In this document: one piece after another, positions 24,906-32,686 of the stretch
How the letters are laid out: each line of letters opens with the position of its first letter
Numbering within the stretch: the first letter of the stretch is position 1
Assembly: GCA_041398605.1 (NCBI GenBank)
Contig: JAWKUK010000018.1
Coordinates: 1 to 64,000, forward strand
Reading direction: 5' to 3'
Length of the DNA stretch: 64,000 nucleotides
Origin: JAWKUK01 sp041398605
GTDB lineage: Bacteria > Planctomycetota > UBA1135 > GCA-002686595
The notes under the pieces: model-generated
The model's database searches: none
Told to the model about the DNA's origin: nothing
What the model saw: the letters and a program-made list of their open reading frames with translations, nothing else
Translations under genes and position numbers: made by a program

Positions 24906-27469
24906 CCCGCTTCCACGAAGCCTATCTTGTCCCACACCTCGCGGCACGACGCGTCCTGCAGGACCGCAGCGCCGACTTGTTCACCGAGCGCGCGATACGC
25001 CTCGAACTGGACCTCCCGAAAGAACTGGTCCGCCGTGGTTTGGTGCGGGAACGCGGGGCAGTCCTGTCGGTAGCGCCGGACACAGGGGTTCTCGGCGCCC
25101 GTCAACGACGCCTTGACGTAGATCAAGCGGCCCTCTTGGACCACTCCGTCGTGTTCACCATAGAGGATCGACCCGATCGCCAAGTGCGCCTGGCTCAGCC
25201 CCAGCTCGTTCGGGAACAGCGGCTTCAGGTCGATGTCGATCACGACCCCGAGGTCGATGCGCGCCAAACGCATGAGGGTGGTCAGGCCCTCGAAGCCCAT
25301 CGTCGGGTCGCTCTCGCCGTCGATCACGACCACCACGGCACAGCGGCGCCGCAGGAGCTCGTACGCGCCCAGGTTCTCGAGGTGCGCGCCGTCGGTGAGG
25401 TTGACCAACATGCGCTCGGCCGTCAGCGCGCCGAGCGCCTCGTCCAAGAGGTAGCTCGTCCGGGGGCGACGCCGGAGGGAACGCGGCGGCCGCTTGAGCT
25501 GCGCGACCCGGCGCGGGTTCGGCAGCCAATATCCGAGCCGCAGGTTGAGGACCGTCATGAAGAAGACCAAGGCAGGCACAGTCGTCTGCCCCATGTTCGG
25601 TGACGCTGCCGCCGCGGAGATCGCCATCGCTGTCCCGAGGTTCAAGTGGGGGTCCCACGCCTCCAGCTTCTGCGTCTCGCAATAGCCCGTGTGCGGGCTG
25701 CCGCAGTACAGCTTGCTGAAGAAGAACGAATCGGCAGTGCGCCCGCGCGCCGACCCGCCCGTGACACCCTGCAGGTTGAGCGTCGCATTGAGGAGGTGAT
25801 AGGGCGCCGCGCTGCCCTGCGGCGACAACGCTGACAGCTTCAGCTCATCGGTGTGCTGAATGCGGCCCTCCGGGCCTAGCTCCACGAGAAAGAGCCGACT
25901 CAACCGATCCCGGTAGAAGCCGTGCATCGAGCTGCGGTTGACGTCGACGACGAGAACGTTGAGCAGGAGCAACAGGAGCGCGACGCCCAGGAAGATCCCG
26001 TCTGACATGAGGGTCTGCCCGCCAGCCGCGCCCCCGAAGTGCAGCCTCGCGCCGTAGAGGTCCCAGTTGCGTACCCTGGCCAGGTCCATGAACCCGTCTG
26101 GGCCCTCTTCGAACCGCGGCTCCCCGCCGGGGACCGCGGACCTCGTCCTACCGCCGATCGGCACGAGGCGATAGAAGGCGCTCTGCTCGAGCGCAGCGGG
26201 CTCGGAGATCTCCGCGGCCCACTGGAATTGCCCGAGGTCCAAGGCTTGGCTGCCGCCCGTGAGCGCCGCGCGCTCTGCGGCGGGACGCGCGAGCAGCCAG
26301 CGCCCCGCCGTGGTGAGCATCGCCAGGGCGGACGTCTGGTCCCCGTAGTCGACGCCTTTGCCCTCGAGCTCCTGACGCAATGGCGCGGAGAGCTGCAGCT
26401 CGCAGACCACGCCGGGCTTCCCGCGCTCCAGCTCCGGATAGCGGCGGAGGAACGGTGAGTCCGCCTGCGCCACCAGCATGAACAGATAGAGGCCGAAGAT
26501 CGCGGCCGGCCCCGCGAGTCCGACCGCGAGCAGCGCGAGGTTGGCGACGATGCGGCCCACGAACTGCGATGACTTCACGAGCATCGCGAGGGACACCAAG
26601 GCCGTGACGATGATCAGCCAAACACCGAGGCCCAGGTGCCGGTCGATGATCCCTGCGAACCCGTGGACGCCGAACAGCGGGAGCTCGATCGCCGCCACGA
26701 TGGCGCGCTTGAGCGGAGCCACGAACGCGATGAGCACCAGGGCTCCGATGACGCCCGCCAACGTTCGTTCGACGCGGTTCCTCGCCCTCCATGTCCCTTT
26801 GGAGATCGCACCCGTCAACAGGTACATGCCGATCACGACGCCACAGACGACGAGCGGGCCCTGGTAGCCGCTGCGCAGACTCTCGGTCCAAGTCTTGAGG
26901 TCCTCATGGTCGACCTCCCACGCAAAGGTCTGCTCGTAGAGGACCTCGGTGATCGCAGCGCCGAGCATGATCCAAGGCAGCAAGAGGAGGAGATTGAGCA
27001 GCAGCCCGCGGAGCCCGACGGCGGGCAGTCGAAGCTTGTCGAGGAGGCCCCCTGGAGAGAGGTAGTTGCTGCCATTGCGCAGGTGCTGCAACAGCGCGGT
27101 CTCCTGCTCGCCGTCTGGTTTCGCGAGCGGGAACCGGCCCTTGTCGGTCGGCGGCTTGCGCAGGAGCGAGCTCAAGAGCGCGCCCGTATAGCCGCCGCCA
27201 GAGACCGTCGAGATGTAGTCGAGGTGGCGGAACAGCCCTGCGCGCGCAAAGCTCTGCAGCACGCCGATGCTGAAGGTCGAAGAGCGAATGCCGCCGCCGG
27301 AGATCCCGAGGCCGACGAGCCCCAGGTTGACGTTGGGCGCGCCCTCAGAGGCGGCCTCAATGCGCGTGGCGTCCAGGCCCACGACCTTCCGGCGATCCGC
27401 GATACAGGCAAGCTCTGCCGTGAGGACCTCGGCGGGCAGGTGAGTTTCGAGTCTCGTTTCGTTCGCCAT
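24854..27469 (-). CDS. Polytopic patatin-like phospholipase
   Basis: Probable membrane-embedded lipid acyl hydrolase, 871 residues. The catalytic patatin/cPLA2-like fold is split: the N-terminal part has the oxyanion segment GISGGGIRSSTF (56-67) and the nucleophile elbow YISTVSGGGY with S90 (VSGG rather than the GxSxG of plant patatins); the Asp of the dyad is D693 in LTDGAHLENLGAYELL. Between them lie about six hydrophobic TM segments (for example LLLNLLLLLPWIML, VVCGVVIGMYLLTG, VWLIIVTALVSLAML, LGVALLLLLLNVLVV) and a periplasmic-type region. This architecture recurs in a family of large bacterial patatin-like proteins. A fatty-acid-releasing lipase beside two lipoxygenases would supply their substrate; this is inference. 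A minus-strand TAGTCT lies about 73 nt upstream. The 3' end overlaps the cNMP-kinase by 52 bp. Confidence 0.88.
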   Translation of the reverse strand: MANETRLETHLPAEVLTAELACIADRRKVVGLDATRIEAASEGAPNVNLGLVGLGISGGGIRSSTFSIGVLQSFARAGLFRHLDYISTVSGGGYTGALLSSLLRKPPTDKGRFPLAKPDGEQETALLQHLRNGSNYLSPGGLLDKLRLPAVGLRGLLLNLLLLLPWIMLGAAITEVLYEQTFAWEVDHEDLKTWTESLRSGYQGPLVVCGVVIGMYLLTGAISKGTWRARNRVERTLAGVIGALVLIAFVAPLKRAIVAAIELPLFGVHGFAGIIDRHLGLGVWLIIVTALVSLAMLVKSSQFVGRIVANLALLAVGLAGPAAIFGLYLFMLVAQADSPFLRRYPELERGKPGVVCELQLSAPLRQELEGKGVDYGDQTSALAMLTTAGRWLLARPAAERAALTGGSQALDLGQFQWAAEISEPAALEQSAFYRLVPIGGRTRSAVPGGEPRFEEGPDGFMDLARVRNWDLYGARLHFGGAAGGQTLMSDGIFLGVALLLLLLNVLVVDVNRSSMHGFYRDRLSRLFLVELGPEGRIQHTDELKLSALSPQGSAAPYHLLNATLNLQGVTGGSARGRTADSFFFSKLYCGSPHTGYCETQKLEAWDPHLNLGTAMAISAAAASPNMGQTTVPALVFFMTVLNLRLGYWLPNPRRVAQLKRPPRSLRRRPRTSYLLDEALGALTAERMLVNLTDGAHLENLGAYELLRRRCAVVVVIDGESDPTMGFEGLTTLMRLARIDLGVVIDIDLKPLFPNELGLSQAHLAIGSILYGEHDGVVQEGRLIYVKASLTGAENPCVRRYRQDCPAFPHQTTADQFFREVQFEAYRALGEQVGAAVLQDASCREVWDKIGFVEAGQLETPNGRAQSLSASS

Positions 27470-27854
27470 GGCAGAACCCCGACCACGACGTCGATCTCAC
27501 GCCAGCGAGGGCGCGGACCGGGCAGGACGCCGCGAGCCTCAGACTAGCACACGTGTGCCTGAGTCAGAGACCCGCGGCCCTGGCGTCAGCCTTGCCGAGT
27601 GACGCCGGCGAGAGACACAGCGCAGAGATTCGCGGCGCTCCGCGGTTCCGTTCAGGATTGCGGCTGGCTCCACCCGATGACCACGTCAGAGGGCGTGTGC
27701 ATGTTGAATTGGGTTCTCTGTCTTTGGGCGGGTCGTGGGGCGACGTCGATCGAGCTGGTGTTCGCGCTCGCTGGTCCATACAAGCAGCCAGCGCCGCGAG
27801 CGCCGCGCGCGTTCGGCGCTGCGTTCGAGCGCAGAGCTGCTTGAACGGCGCGGC
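27470..27854. other. Intergenic region between patatin and P450 genes
   Basis: 385 bp without a credible gene. On the minus strand GTGTGCTAGTCTGAG near 27535-27555 gives a TAGTCT candidate -10 for the patatin gene, next to the palindrome CACACGTGTG, which could be an operator. The remainder is GC-rich with short inverted repeats of no clear meaning. Confidence 0.4.
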
Positions 27855-29297
27855 TCACTGAGTCGCAGCCACGCGACGCAGGGGCCCGCGGGGCCGAACC
27901 CGCGCCAAGAGCCCGTTTGGCATCCGGACTCCGAAGAAGAGCTCCTCGCCGGCGTCGTACGGCTGCCCGAGACCGACCTCGACGTCCCAATCGCGCAAGA
28001 GCGAGAAGAGCGTCATCTTGATCGTCGCGAGGGCCAACTCCCAGCCGAGGCACATCCTCGGCCCGCCGCCCATGGGGAAAAAGTGCCCGCTCCCGAGCGG
28101 GTTCGCCGCGATGCAGGCTGCGTCCCAGCGCTCGGGATCGAAGGCCTCGGGGCTCGACCGGCCAGGACCATGCCAGTGAGCGGGGTCCTTGTGCAGGAAC
28201 CAGCTCGTCAAGAACACCATGGTGTTGCCGGGGAGAGTGACGCCGCCTAGCTCCGTCGCGCCGTCCTCCTGCACGCGCCGCGTGAAGAGCGGCACCGCGG
28301 GATGGACGCGGAACGACTCACGCACGAAGCGATCGAGCGCGACGCAGCCGTCGACGCGCGCGAAGTCCTTGGCGCAGTCGACGTCCCCGAGGTCATCGAG
28401 CGCTGCTGTGAGGCGCCGCGCCGCCTCGGGGTTGTGGGTGAATTGCCAGAGCGCGTGCACGATCGTGCTCGAGACGCTGAAGCCGCCGCCGAAGAAGAGG
28501 TTGCCCAGCTCCGCGGCCTCGTCGTCCATCGACAAGGACGTCCCGTGGGCGCGCGTGAAGCCGACCAGATCAGAGCGCTCGGGGGCCCGCGATCCGTCCC
28601 GCTGGGCGCGCTCGATCGCCGCGCGAAAGAGCCCTTGCCAGCGCCCGCGCGCAGAGACGCCGGCCTCATCGAGCTCTGGACCGAATGGCTTGTTCGACAG
28701 CATCCGCACGCTCCCCCGAGTCGCGAGCTCGAGGAAGTCCCGATAGCGCTCGTCTTCGAGCGGGCGGCCGATGGCCATGATCGAGAAGAGGTCGCAGATC
28801 CAGCGCTGCATGAGCGGGAGCATCGGCTCAGGCCGCGTCGCAGACCGCGCCGCGAGCGCTGCAGCTTCCCGGCCGAGGTGGGCCGTCACCGGGCCGAGCT
28901 GGGCCGCGATCCACGCGCCTGCCCAAGGCTGGGTCAGCGCGCTCGCAGCGCGCTTGCGGCGCCACTCCTCCCCGTTGTTGATATTGGGGCTGGACATCGT
29001 GAGCACGGGCCTCAAGGCCGGGCAGGGCCCGTCCTTGTAGTAGTCGCTGCGGCGCGACTCGAGGATCCGCTCCACTGCCTCCGCGTCGTTCACGACGACG
29101 ACCGGCGTCCCCATCAACCAAACGAGGCAGACGCCGCCGTATTCGCTCTGGAGCTCGGCACAGACCTCCCACGGCCGGCGCCCCTTGAAACGCAGCGCGT
29201 TGCCAAACGGGAAGCTCGGGGGCGGGCCGGGGAGCCCCGCGAGCGCCCGGTACCGCGCGCGATACACGAATCGAAACAGGCCGGTCAGAAACGCCAT
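27855..29297 (-). CDS. Cytochrome P450 with atypical I helix
   Basis: A 480-residue P450. Start MAFLTGLFRF is followed by a proline-rich hinge (LPGPPPSFPFGN), as in membrane-associated or class II-like forms. Heme loop FFPMGGGPRMCLG gives the thiolate ligand C416; ExxR is E327-R330 (RESFR); the PERW motif follows at 388-391. The I helix, usually AGx(D/E)T(T/S), reads FFGGGFSVSSTIVHALW (268-284), with no acidic residue from 264 to 290. The acid-alcohol pair used for O2 activation is therefore absent. The same loss is seen in P450s that use peroxides, such as CYP74 allene oxide synthases and prostacyclin synthase. Located beside two lipoxygenases and a lipase, it may rearrange or cleave their hydroperoxides; that is inference. 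No ferredoxin or reductase gene is adjacent. Confidence 0.93.
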   Translation of the reverse strand: MAFLTGLFRFVYRARYRALAGLPGPPPSFPFGNALRFKGRRPWEVCAELQSEYGGVCLVWLMGTPVVVVNDAEAVERILESRRSDYYKDGPCPALRPVLTMSSPNINNGEEWRRKRAASALTQPWAGAWIAAQLGPVTAHLGREAAALAARSATRPEPMLPLMQRWICDLFSIMAIGRPLEDERYRDFLELATRGSVRMLSNKPFGPELDEAGVSARGRWQGLFRAAIERAQRDGSRAPERSDLVGFTRAHGTSLSMDDEAAELGNLFFGGGFSVSSTIVHALWQFTHNPEAARRLTAALDDLGDVDCAKDFARVDGCVALDRFVRESFRVHPAVPLFTRRVQEDGATELGGVTLPGNTMVFLTSWFLHKDPAHWHGPGRSSPEAFDPERWDAACIAANPLGSGHFFPMGGGPRMCLGWELALATIKMTLFSLLRDWDVEVGLGQPYDAGEELFFGVRMPNGLLARVRPRGPLRRVAATQ

Positions 29298-29568
29298 GGT
29301 GCAGCTCGCGCGGTCGATCCCGCGCAGGCCAGGGAGTCGGGACAGGACAGGCGCCCGTCGAGGGAGCGGGGGCGCGCTGCAGAGCTTACGGGATGCGGGG
29401 CCTCGCCCCATCGCTGGCACGGGACCTCGTGGTCCCAGTGGCCCAGGCGCATGAACAGCAAGGATTCGCTGGATCTCGCGTGACGGCGAGAGCGCGAGGA
29501 GCATGGACGGTCCTGTGGCCTCGATGGCGGCGCTTCGCCGGTCACGCGAGGTCCAGGAACAGACCACC

Positions 29569-30531
29569 ATGCAACCGAACCTCAGCCTGTCGTCCTTGAT
29601 CGCCCGGGGTCTCTCCTTGAGCCTCCCCCTCGCCCTGACAGTGGGTGTCGCCCCGTACGCCGCAGCGCAGCAAGTGACCAACATCGCGCCCCTCGGCGTC
29701 GCGAGCCAACACACCACCTACGACACCATCTCGGAGGCCTGGCGGGCCGTCGACGGCTTCACGAGCCCGACCTGGACCTACAACGACGCGAACCGCCTCT
29801 CCTCGACGAACGGTACGCCTGGCGCGTGGTGGCAGCTCGACCTGCCGCGCCCGTTCGAGGTCACCGAGGTCGTCCTCTTCAACCGGGACCCGTACGGTGA
29901 GCGCCTCAGCAACTTCCGCGTCTCGCTGCAGGACGCGAACGGCGAGGTCTTCGGGCAGGACTACTTCGTCGGCGCCGGCAACGTCCCGAACGGCGGGACC
30001 GCGCAGCTCCTCCCCCCGGCGGGCACGTTCGCGACCCGCGTTCGGGTCGAGTTCATCAACGGCGTCAACAACCAAGGCAACGGGTTCCTGACCCTCGCCG
30101 AGGTCCAGGTCTTCTCGCCGTCGATCGGCGCGACCTATTGCGGGCCCGCGGCGACCAACGTCTCCGGCGGACCGGCGAGCATCACCGCCGTCGGAGCAGA
30201 CGTCCTCGCGAGCCCGGCGGTCACCGCGATCGTCGCGCACGGGCTCCCAGAGCAGACCTTCGGCTACTTCCTGGTCGGCGCCGGCACAGGCAGCGTGACG
30301 CCGCCCGGCTCGAACGGCGTCCTGTGCCTCGGCGGCGCCATCGGCCGCTACAGCCTCCTGATCCACAACACGACGCGGACCGAGAACATGGGCATCATCG
30401 TCGACCGCAACGCGCTGCCCGTGAACCCGGTCCGCGCGATCCTGCCGGGCGAGACCTGGCGCTTCCAGGCGTGGTTCCGCGACGGCGCGAGCTCGAACTT
30501 CAGCGACGCCGTCGCCGTGCAGTTCCATTGA
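29569..30531 (+). CDS. Secreted discoidin (F5/8 type C) protein with lineage C-terminal module
   Basis: A 320-residue exported protein. The start MQPNLSLSSL (AGGA about 8 nt upstream) gives a signal peptide ending near APYAAAQQ. Residues about 30-180 form a discoidin-like carbohydrate-binding sandwich: VASQHTTYD, AWRAVDGFTSPTW, WWQLDLPRPFEVTEVVLFNR, TRVRVEFI. The last 115 residues are a separate module starting ATYCGPAATNVSGGPASI, with LCLGGAIGRY and ending ETWRFQAWFRD then SDAVAVQFH. The same module closes two other secreted proteins in this window, so it may be a sorting or attachment domain; that is inference. Downstream, a T6 tract after GC-rich sequence may terminate the transcript. Confidence 0.85.
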   Translation: MQPNLSLSSLIARGLSLSLPLALTVGVAPYAAAQQVTNIAPLGVASQHTTYDTISEAWRAVDGFTSPTWTYNDANRLSSTNGTPGAWWQLDLPRPFEVTEVVLFNRDPYGERLSNFRVSLQDANGEVFGQDYFVGAGNVPNGGTAQLLPPAGTFATRVRVEFINGVNNQGNGFLTLAEVQVFSPSIGATYCGPAATNVSGGPASITAVGADVLASPAVTAIVAHGLPEQTFGYFLVGAGTGSVTPPGSNGVLCLGGAIGRYSLLIHNTTRTENMGIIVDRNALPVNPVRAILPGETWRFQAWFRDGASSNFSDAVAVQFH

Positions 30532-30540
30532 TCCCGCGGG

Positions 30541-30567
30541 CGGTCGGCCAGGGGGCCCTACTTTTTT
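30541..30567 (+). terminator. Possible intrinsic terminator with T6 tract
   Basis: A GC-rich segment (GGCCAGGGGGCC, 4-bp self-complementary arms) is followed by CTACTTTTTT. T6 is striking in DNA this GC-rich. The stem is short, so this is tentative. Confidence 0.38.
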
Positions 30568-30579
30568 GTCGATCAGGGG

Positions 30580-30585
30580 TATCGT
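30580..30585 (+). promoter_or_regulatory. Candidate -10 element of the DUF1552 gene
   Basis: GGGGTATCGTGG resembles the TATCCT elements before other genes here, with TATCGT 38 nt before the ATG at 30624. No good -35 is visible. Confidence 0.35.
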
Positions 30586-30623
30586 GGGGCGCCGGCGCGG
30601 CGCGCCACGTGCGGCCCCTGACC

Positions 30624-31970
30624 ATGGACCCGAACCCCCTCCGCTCGAACAGCGCGCCCACACGGCGCACACCGCGGCGCGGCGCCCTCTCGCGCCGCGC
30701 GGTCTTGCGCGGCGCCGGCGCAGCGCTGGCGCTGCCCTGGCTCGAAGCGATGGCGCCCGCGCGCGGGCCGCTGGCGCTGCCGAAGCGGTTCGCGGCGCTC
30801 TTCGTGCCCAACGGGATGCTGCCCGAGGCGTGGCGGCCGGTCCAGGACGAGGGCGGCCTGACGCTCTCACCGACCCTCGCGCCGCTGGCCCCCGTGCAGC
30901 GCTCGGTCACCGTGCTCGGCAACCTCTTCAACAAGGAGAGCCGCGCGGGCGAGGGGCACTACGTCAAGACGACGTCGTGGTTGTCCGGCGCGCCGGTCAA
31001 GCGCACCGGCGGCCGCGACCTGCACGTCGGGACGACCATCGATCAGTTGATCGCGGCGCGCGCCGGCCGCGAGACGCCGCTCGACGCGCTGGTCCTGGGT
31101 GTGGACCCCGCGCAGAACCGCGTCGACATGGGCTACAGCACCGTCTACGGCGCCAACATCTCGTGGCGGACGCCGACCGAGCCAGCCGCGCGCGAGCTGT
31201 CGCCCCGGCGCGCGTTCGAGCGCCTGGTCCGTTGGACCAGCGTCCGTGGCGAGGGCCGACGGCGCGCCGTCCTGGACCTCGTCCGCGCTGAAGCGCGCAG
31301 CCTGCGCGGGGACCTCGGCGGGGCCGACGGGCGCAAGCTCGACGAGTACCTCGACTCCGTGCACGCGCTCGACCAGCGCATCGTCGCGTTCGAGGCCAAC
31401 GCGCGCAGCGTGAGCGCCATCGATGCGTCGGCAGCGCCAGAGGAGATCGCGCCGAAGTCCGCCGAGGCGTTCCAGCAGCACGTGCAGCTCATGGAGGACT
31501 TGATCGTCCTCGCGTTCCGCACGGACGCGACACGCGTCGCGACGTTCATGTTCGGGAACTCCGTATCTGGCCGCGACTTCTCGTTCCTCGACGGCGTCGA
31601 AGGTGGCCACCACCACCTGTCGCACCACGAAGACAAGGACGACATGAAGGCGCAGTACGCGCGGATCAATCGCTGGCACGTCGAGCGGTTCGCCTCGCTC
31701 GTCCAGCGCCTGCGCGACACCCGCGAGGGCGACAGCAACGTGCTGGAGCGCTCGTTCATTCTGTTCGGCTCGGGCATCGCGGACGGCAACCGACACGACC
31801 CGAACGACCTGCCGGTCCTCGTCGGCGGCGGCCTGTTCCGCGGCGGGCGCTACCTGCGCCAGCCGCAGCTCACGCCGCTGTGCAACCTGTACGTCAGCGC
31901 CCTGCGCGCGCTCGGCTACGACGACGAGCGCTTCGGCGACAGCACGGGCGAGCTCGCGGGGCTCGTATGA
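30624..31970 (+). CDS. DUF1552 family protein, Tat-exported
   Basis: A 448-residue protein of the DUF1552 family, typical of Planctomycetes and related to DUF1501/alkaline-phosphatase-like folds; biochemical role unknown. N-terminus has a twin-arginine signal (LSRRAVLRGAGAALALPWLE), implying export after folding. Family landmarks: KRFAALFVPNGMLPEAW, HYVKTTSWLSG, LLGVD-like LVLGVDPAQN, FMFGNSVSGRDFSFLDGV, HHHLSHHEDK and ILFGSGIADGNRHDPNDLP. The stop overlaps the next start by ATGA, so it is coupled to an NlpC/P60-like protein. DUF1552 genes normally sit beside a DUF1592 gene; here the DUF1592 gene is 17 kb upstream. Start chosen to place the RR motif 20-30 residues from the N-terminus. Confidence 0.9.
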   Translation: MDPNPLRSNSAPTRRTPRRGALSRRAVLRGAGAALALPWLEAMAPARGPLALPKRFAALFVPNGMLPEAWRPVQDEGGLTLSPTLAPLAPVQRSVTVLGNLFNKESRAGEGHYVKTTSWLSGAPVKRTGGRDLHVGTTIDQLIAARAGRETPLDALVLGVDPAQNRVDMGYSTVYGANISWRTPTEPAARELSPRRAFERLVRWTSVRGEGRRRAVLDLVRAEARSLRGDLGGADGRKLDEYLDSVHALDQRIVAFEANARSVSAIDASAAPEEIAPKSAEAFQQHVQLMEDLIVLAFRTDATRVATFMFGNSVSGRDFSFLDGVEGGHHHLSHHEDKDDMKAQYARINRWHVERFASLVQRLRDTREGDSNVLERSFILFGSGIADGNRHDPNDLPVLVGGGLFRGGRYLRQPQLTPLCNLYVSALRALGYDDERFGDSTGELAGLV

Positions 31971-32644
31971 CCGCCATGGAACGCCGCACACTCCTGCGCT
32001 CGCTCGGGCTCGCGCCGCTGGGCGCGCTCGCCTGCGCGGGCCCGGCCCTGGGTGACAGCCAGCGACGCCAACAGGGCGACGCCGCGCGGCGCGTCCTGGA
32101 GGCCGCATTGAGCTTCAAGTCAGGCGGCGGATACGACACCAAGTGGTCTGGCACGGGCGTGCCGGACGAGATCACCCACGCAGGCGAGCGCGTGCTGTCG
32201 AAGGGCACGGGCGGGACGTATTGCTGCGGGTTCACCTTCGCGGTCGCCATGCAAGCGCTCGCAGCGGGCAACGCGCTGAAGGGCAAGTCGATCGCCGATG
32301 TGCGCGCGTTCCAGAAGGCGTGGTACGGCGCGACCAAGGAGACCGCCGAGCGCCAGTGCGCGCAAGCGGTCGAGCGCCTGGGCGTCGGGCGCGAGGTCCC
32401 CATCGAAGACGCGCGGGCGGGCGACTTCATGCAGCTTTGGCGCGCCTCGGACAAGCCCAGCGGACACAGCGTCCTGTTCCTGTCTTGGATCGAGCTTGAT
32501 GGCCAGCGCGTTGGGTTCAACTACCTGAGCTCGCAGGGCTCGACGAACGGCATCGGCTACAACGCGGAGTACTTCTCGGACGCCGCCCTCGGGCGCGGCC
32601 GCGTCGACCGCAAGCGGCTGTACTGCGCGCGAATCGGGACCTGA
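31967..32644 (+). CDS. Exported NlpC/P60-like cysteine hydrolase (probable)
   Basis: A 225-residue protein translated from an ATG overlapping the DUF1552 stop. The N-terminus MTAMERRTLLRSLGLAPL is a twin-arginine-like signal. The mature part has GGTYCCGFTFAVAMQAL, where one of the paired cysteines would be the nucleophile at the start of a helix, and later GHSVLFLSWIELDG, where the His would be the base, then YLSSQG. Cys-helix then GH-strand is the layout of NlpC/P60 and CHAP-type papain-fold amidases that cleave peptidoglycan peptides or other amides. Family assignment is by this pattern only. Tight coupling to a DUF1552 gene suggests a joint job in the periplasm. Confidence 0.6.
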   Translation: MTAMERRTLLRSLGLAPLGALACAGPALGDSQRRQQGDAARRVLEAALSFKSGGGYDTKWSGTGVPDEITHAGERVLSKGTGGTYCCGFTFAVAMQALAAGNALKGKSIADVRAFQKAWYGATKETAERQCAQAVERLGVGREVPIEDARAGDFMQLWRASDKPSGHSVLFLSWIELDGQRVGFNYLSSQGSTNGIGYNAEYFSDAALGRGRVDRKRLYCARIGT

Positions 32645-32674
32645 CGCCCGGCGGCGCCCGCGCAGCGCGTCGCG

Positions 32675-32680
32675 TATCCT
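32675..32680 (+). promoter_or_regulatory. Candidate -10 element, leaderless start of the DUF1549/DUF1553 gene
   Basis: TATCCT ends 6 nt before the ATG at 32687, with no ribosome binding site between. The same hexamer at the same distance precedes the FAD oxidoreductase gene. Confidence 0.5.
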
Positions 32681-32686
32681 GGCGCC

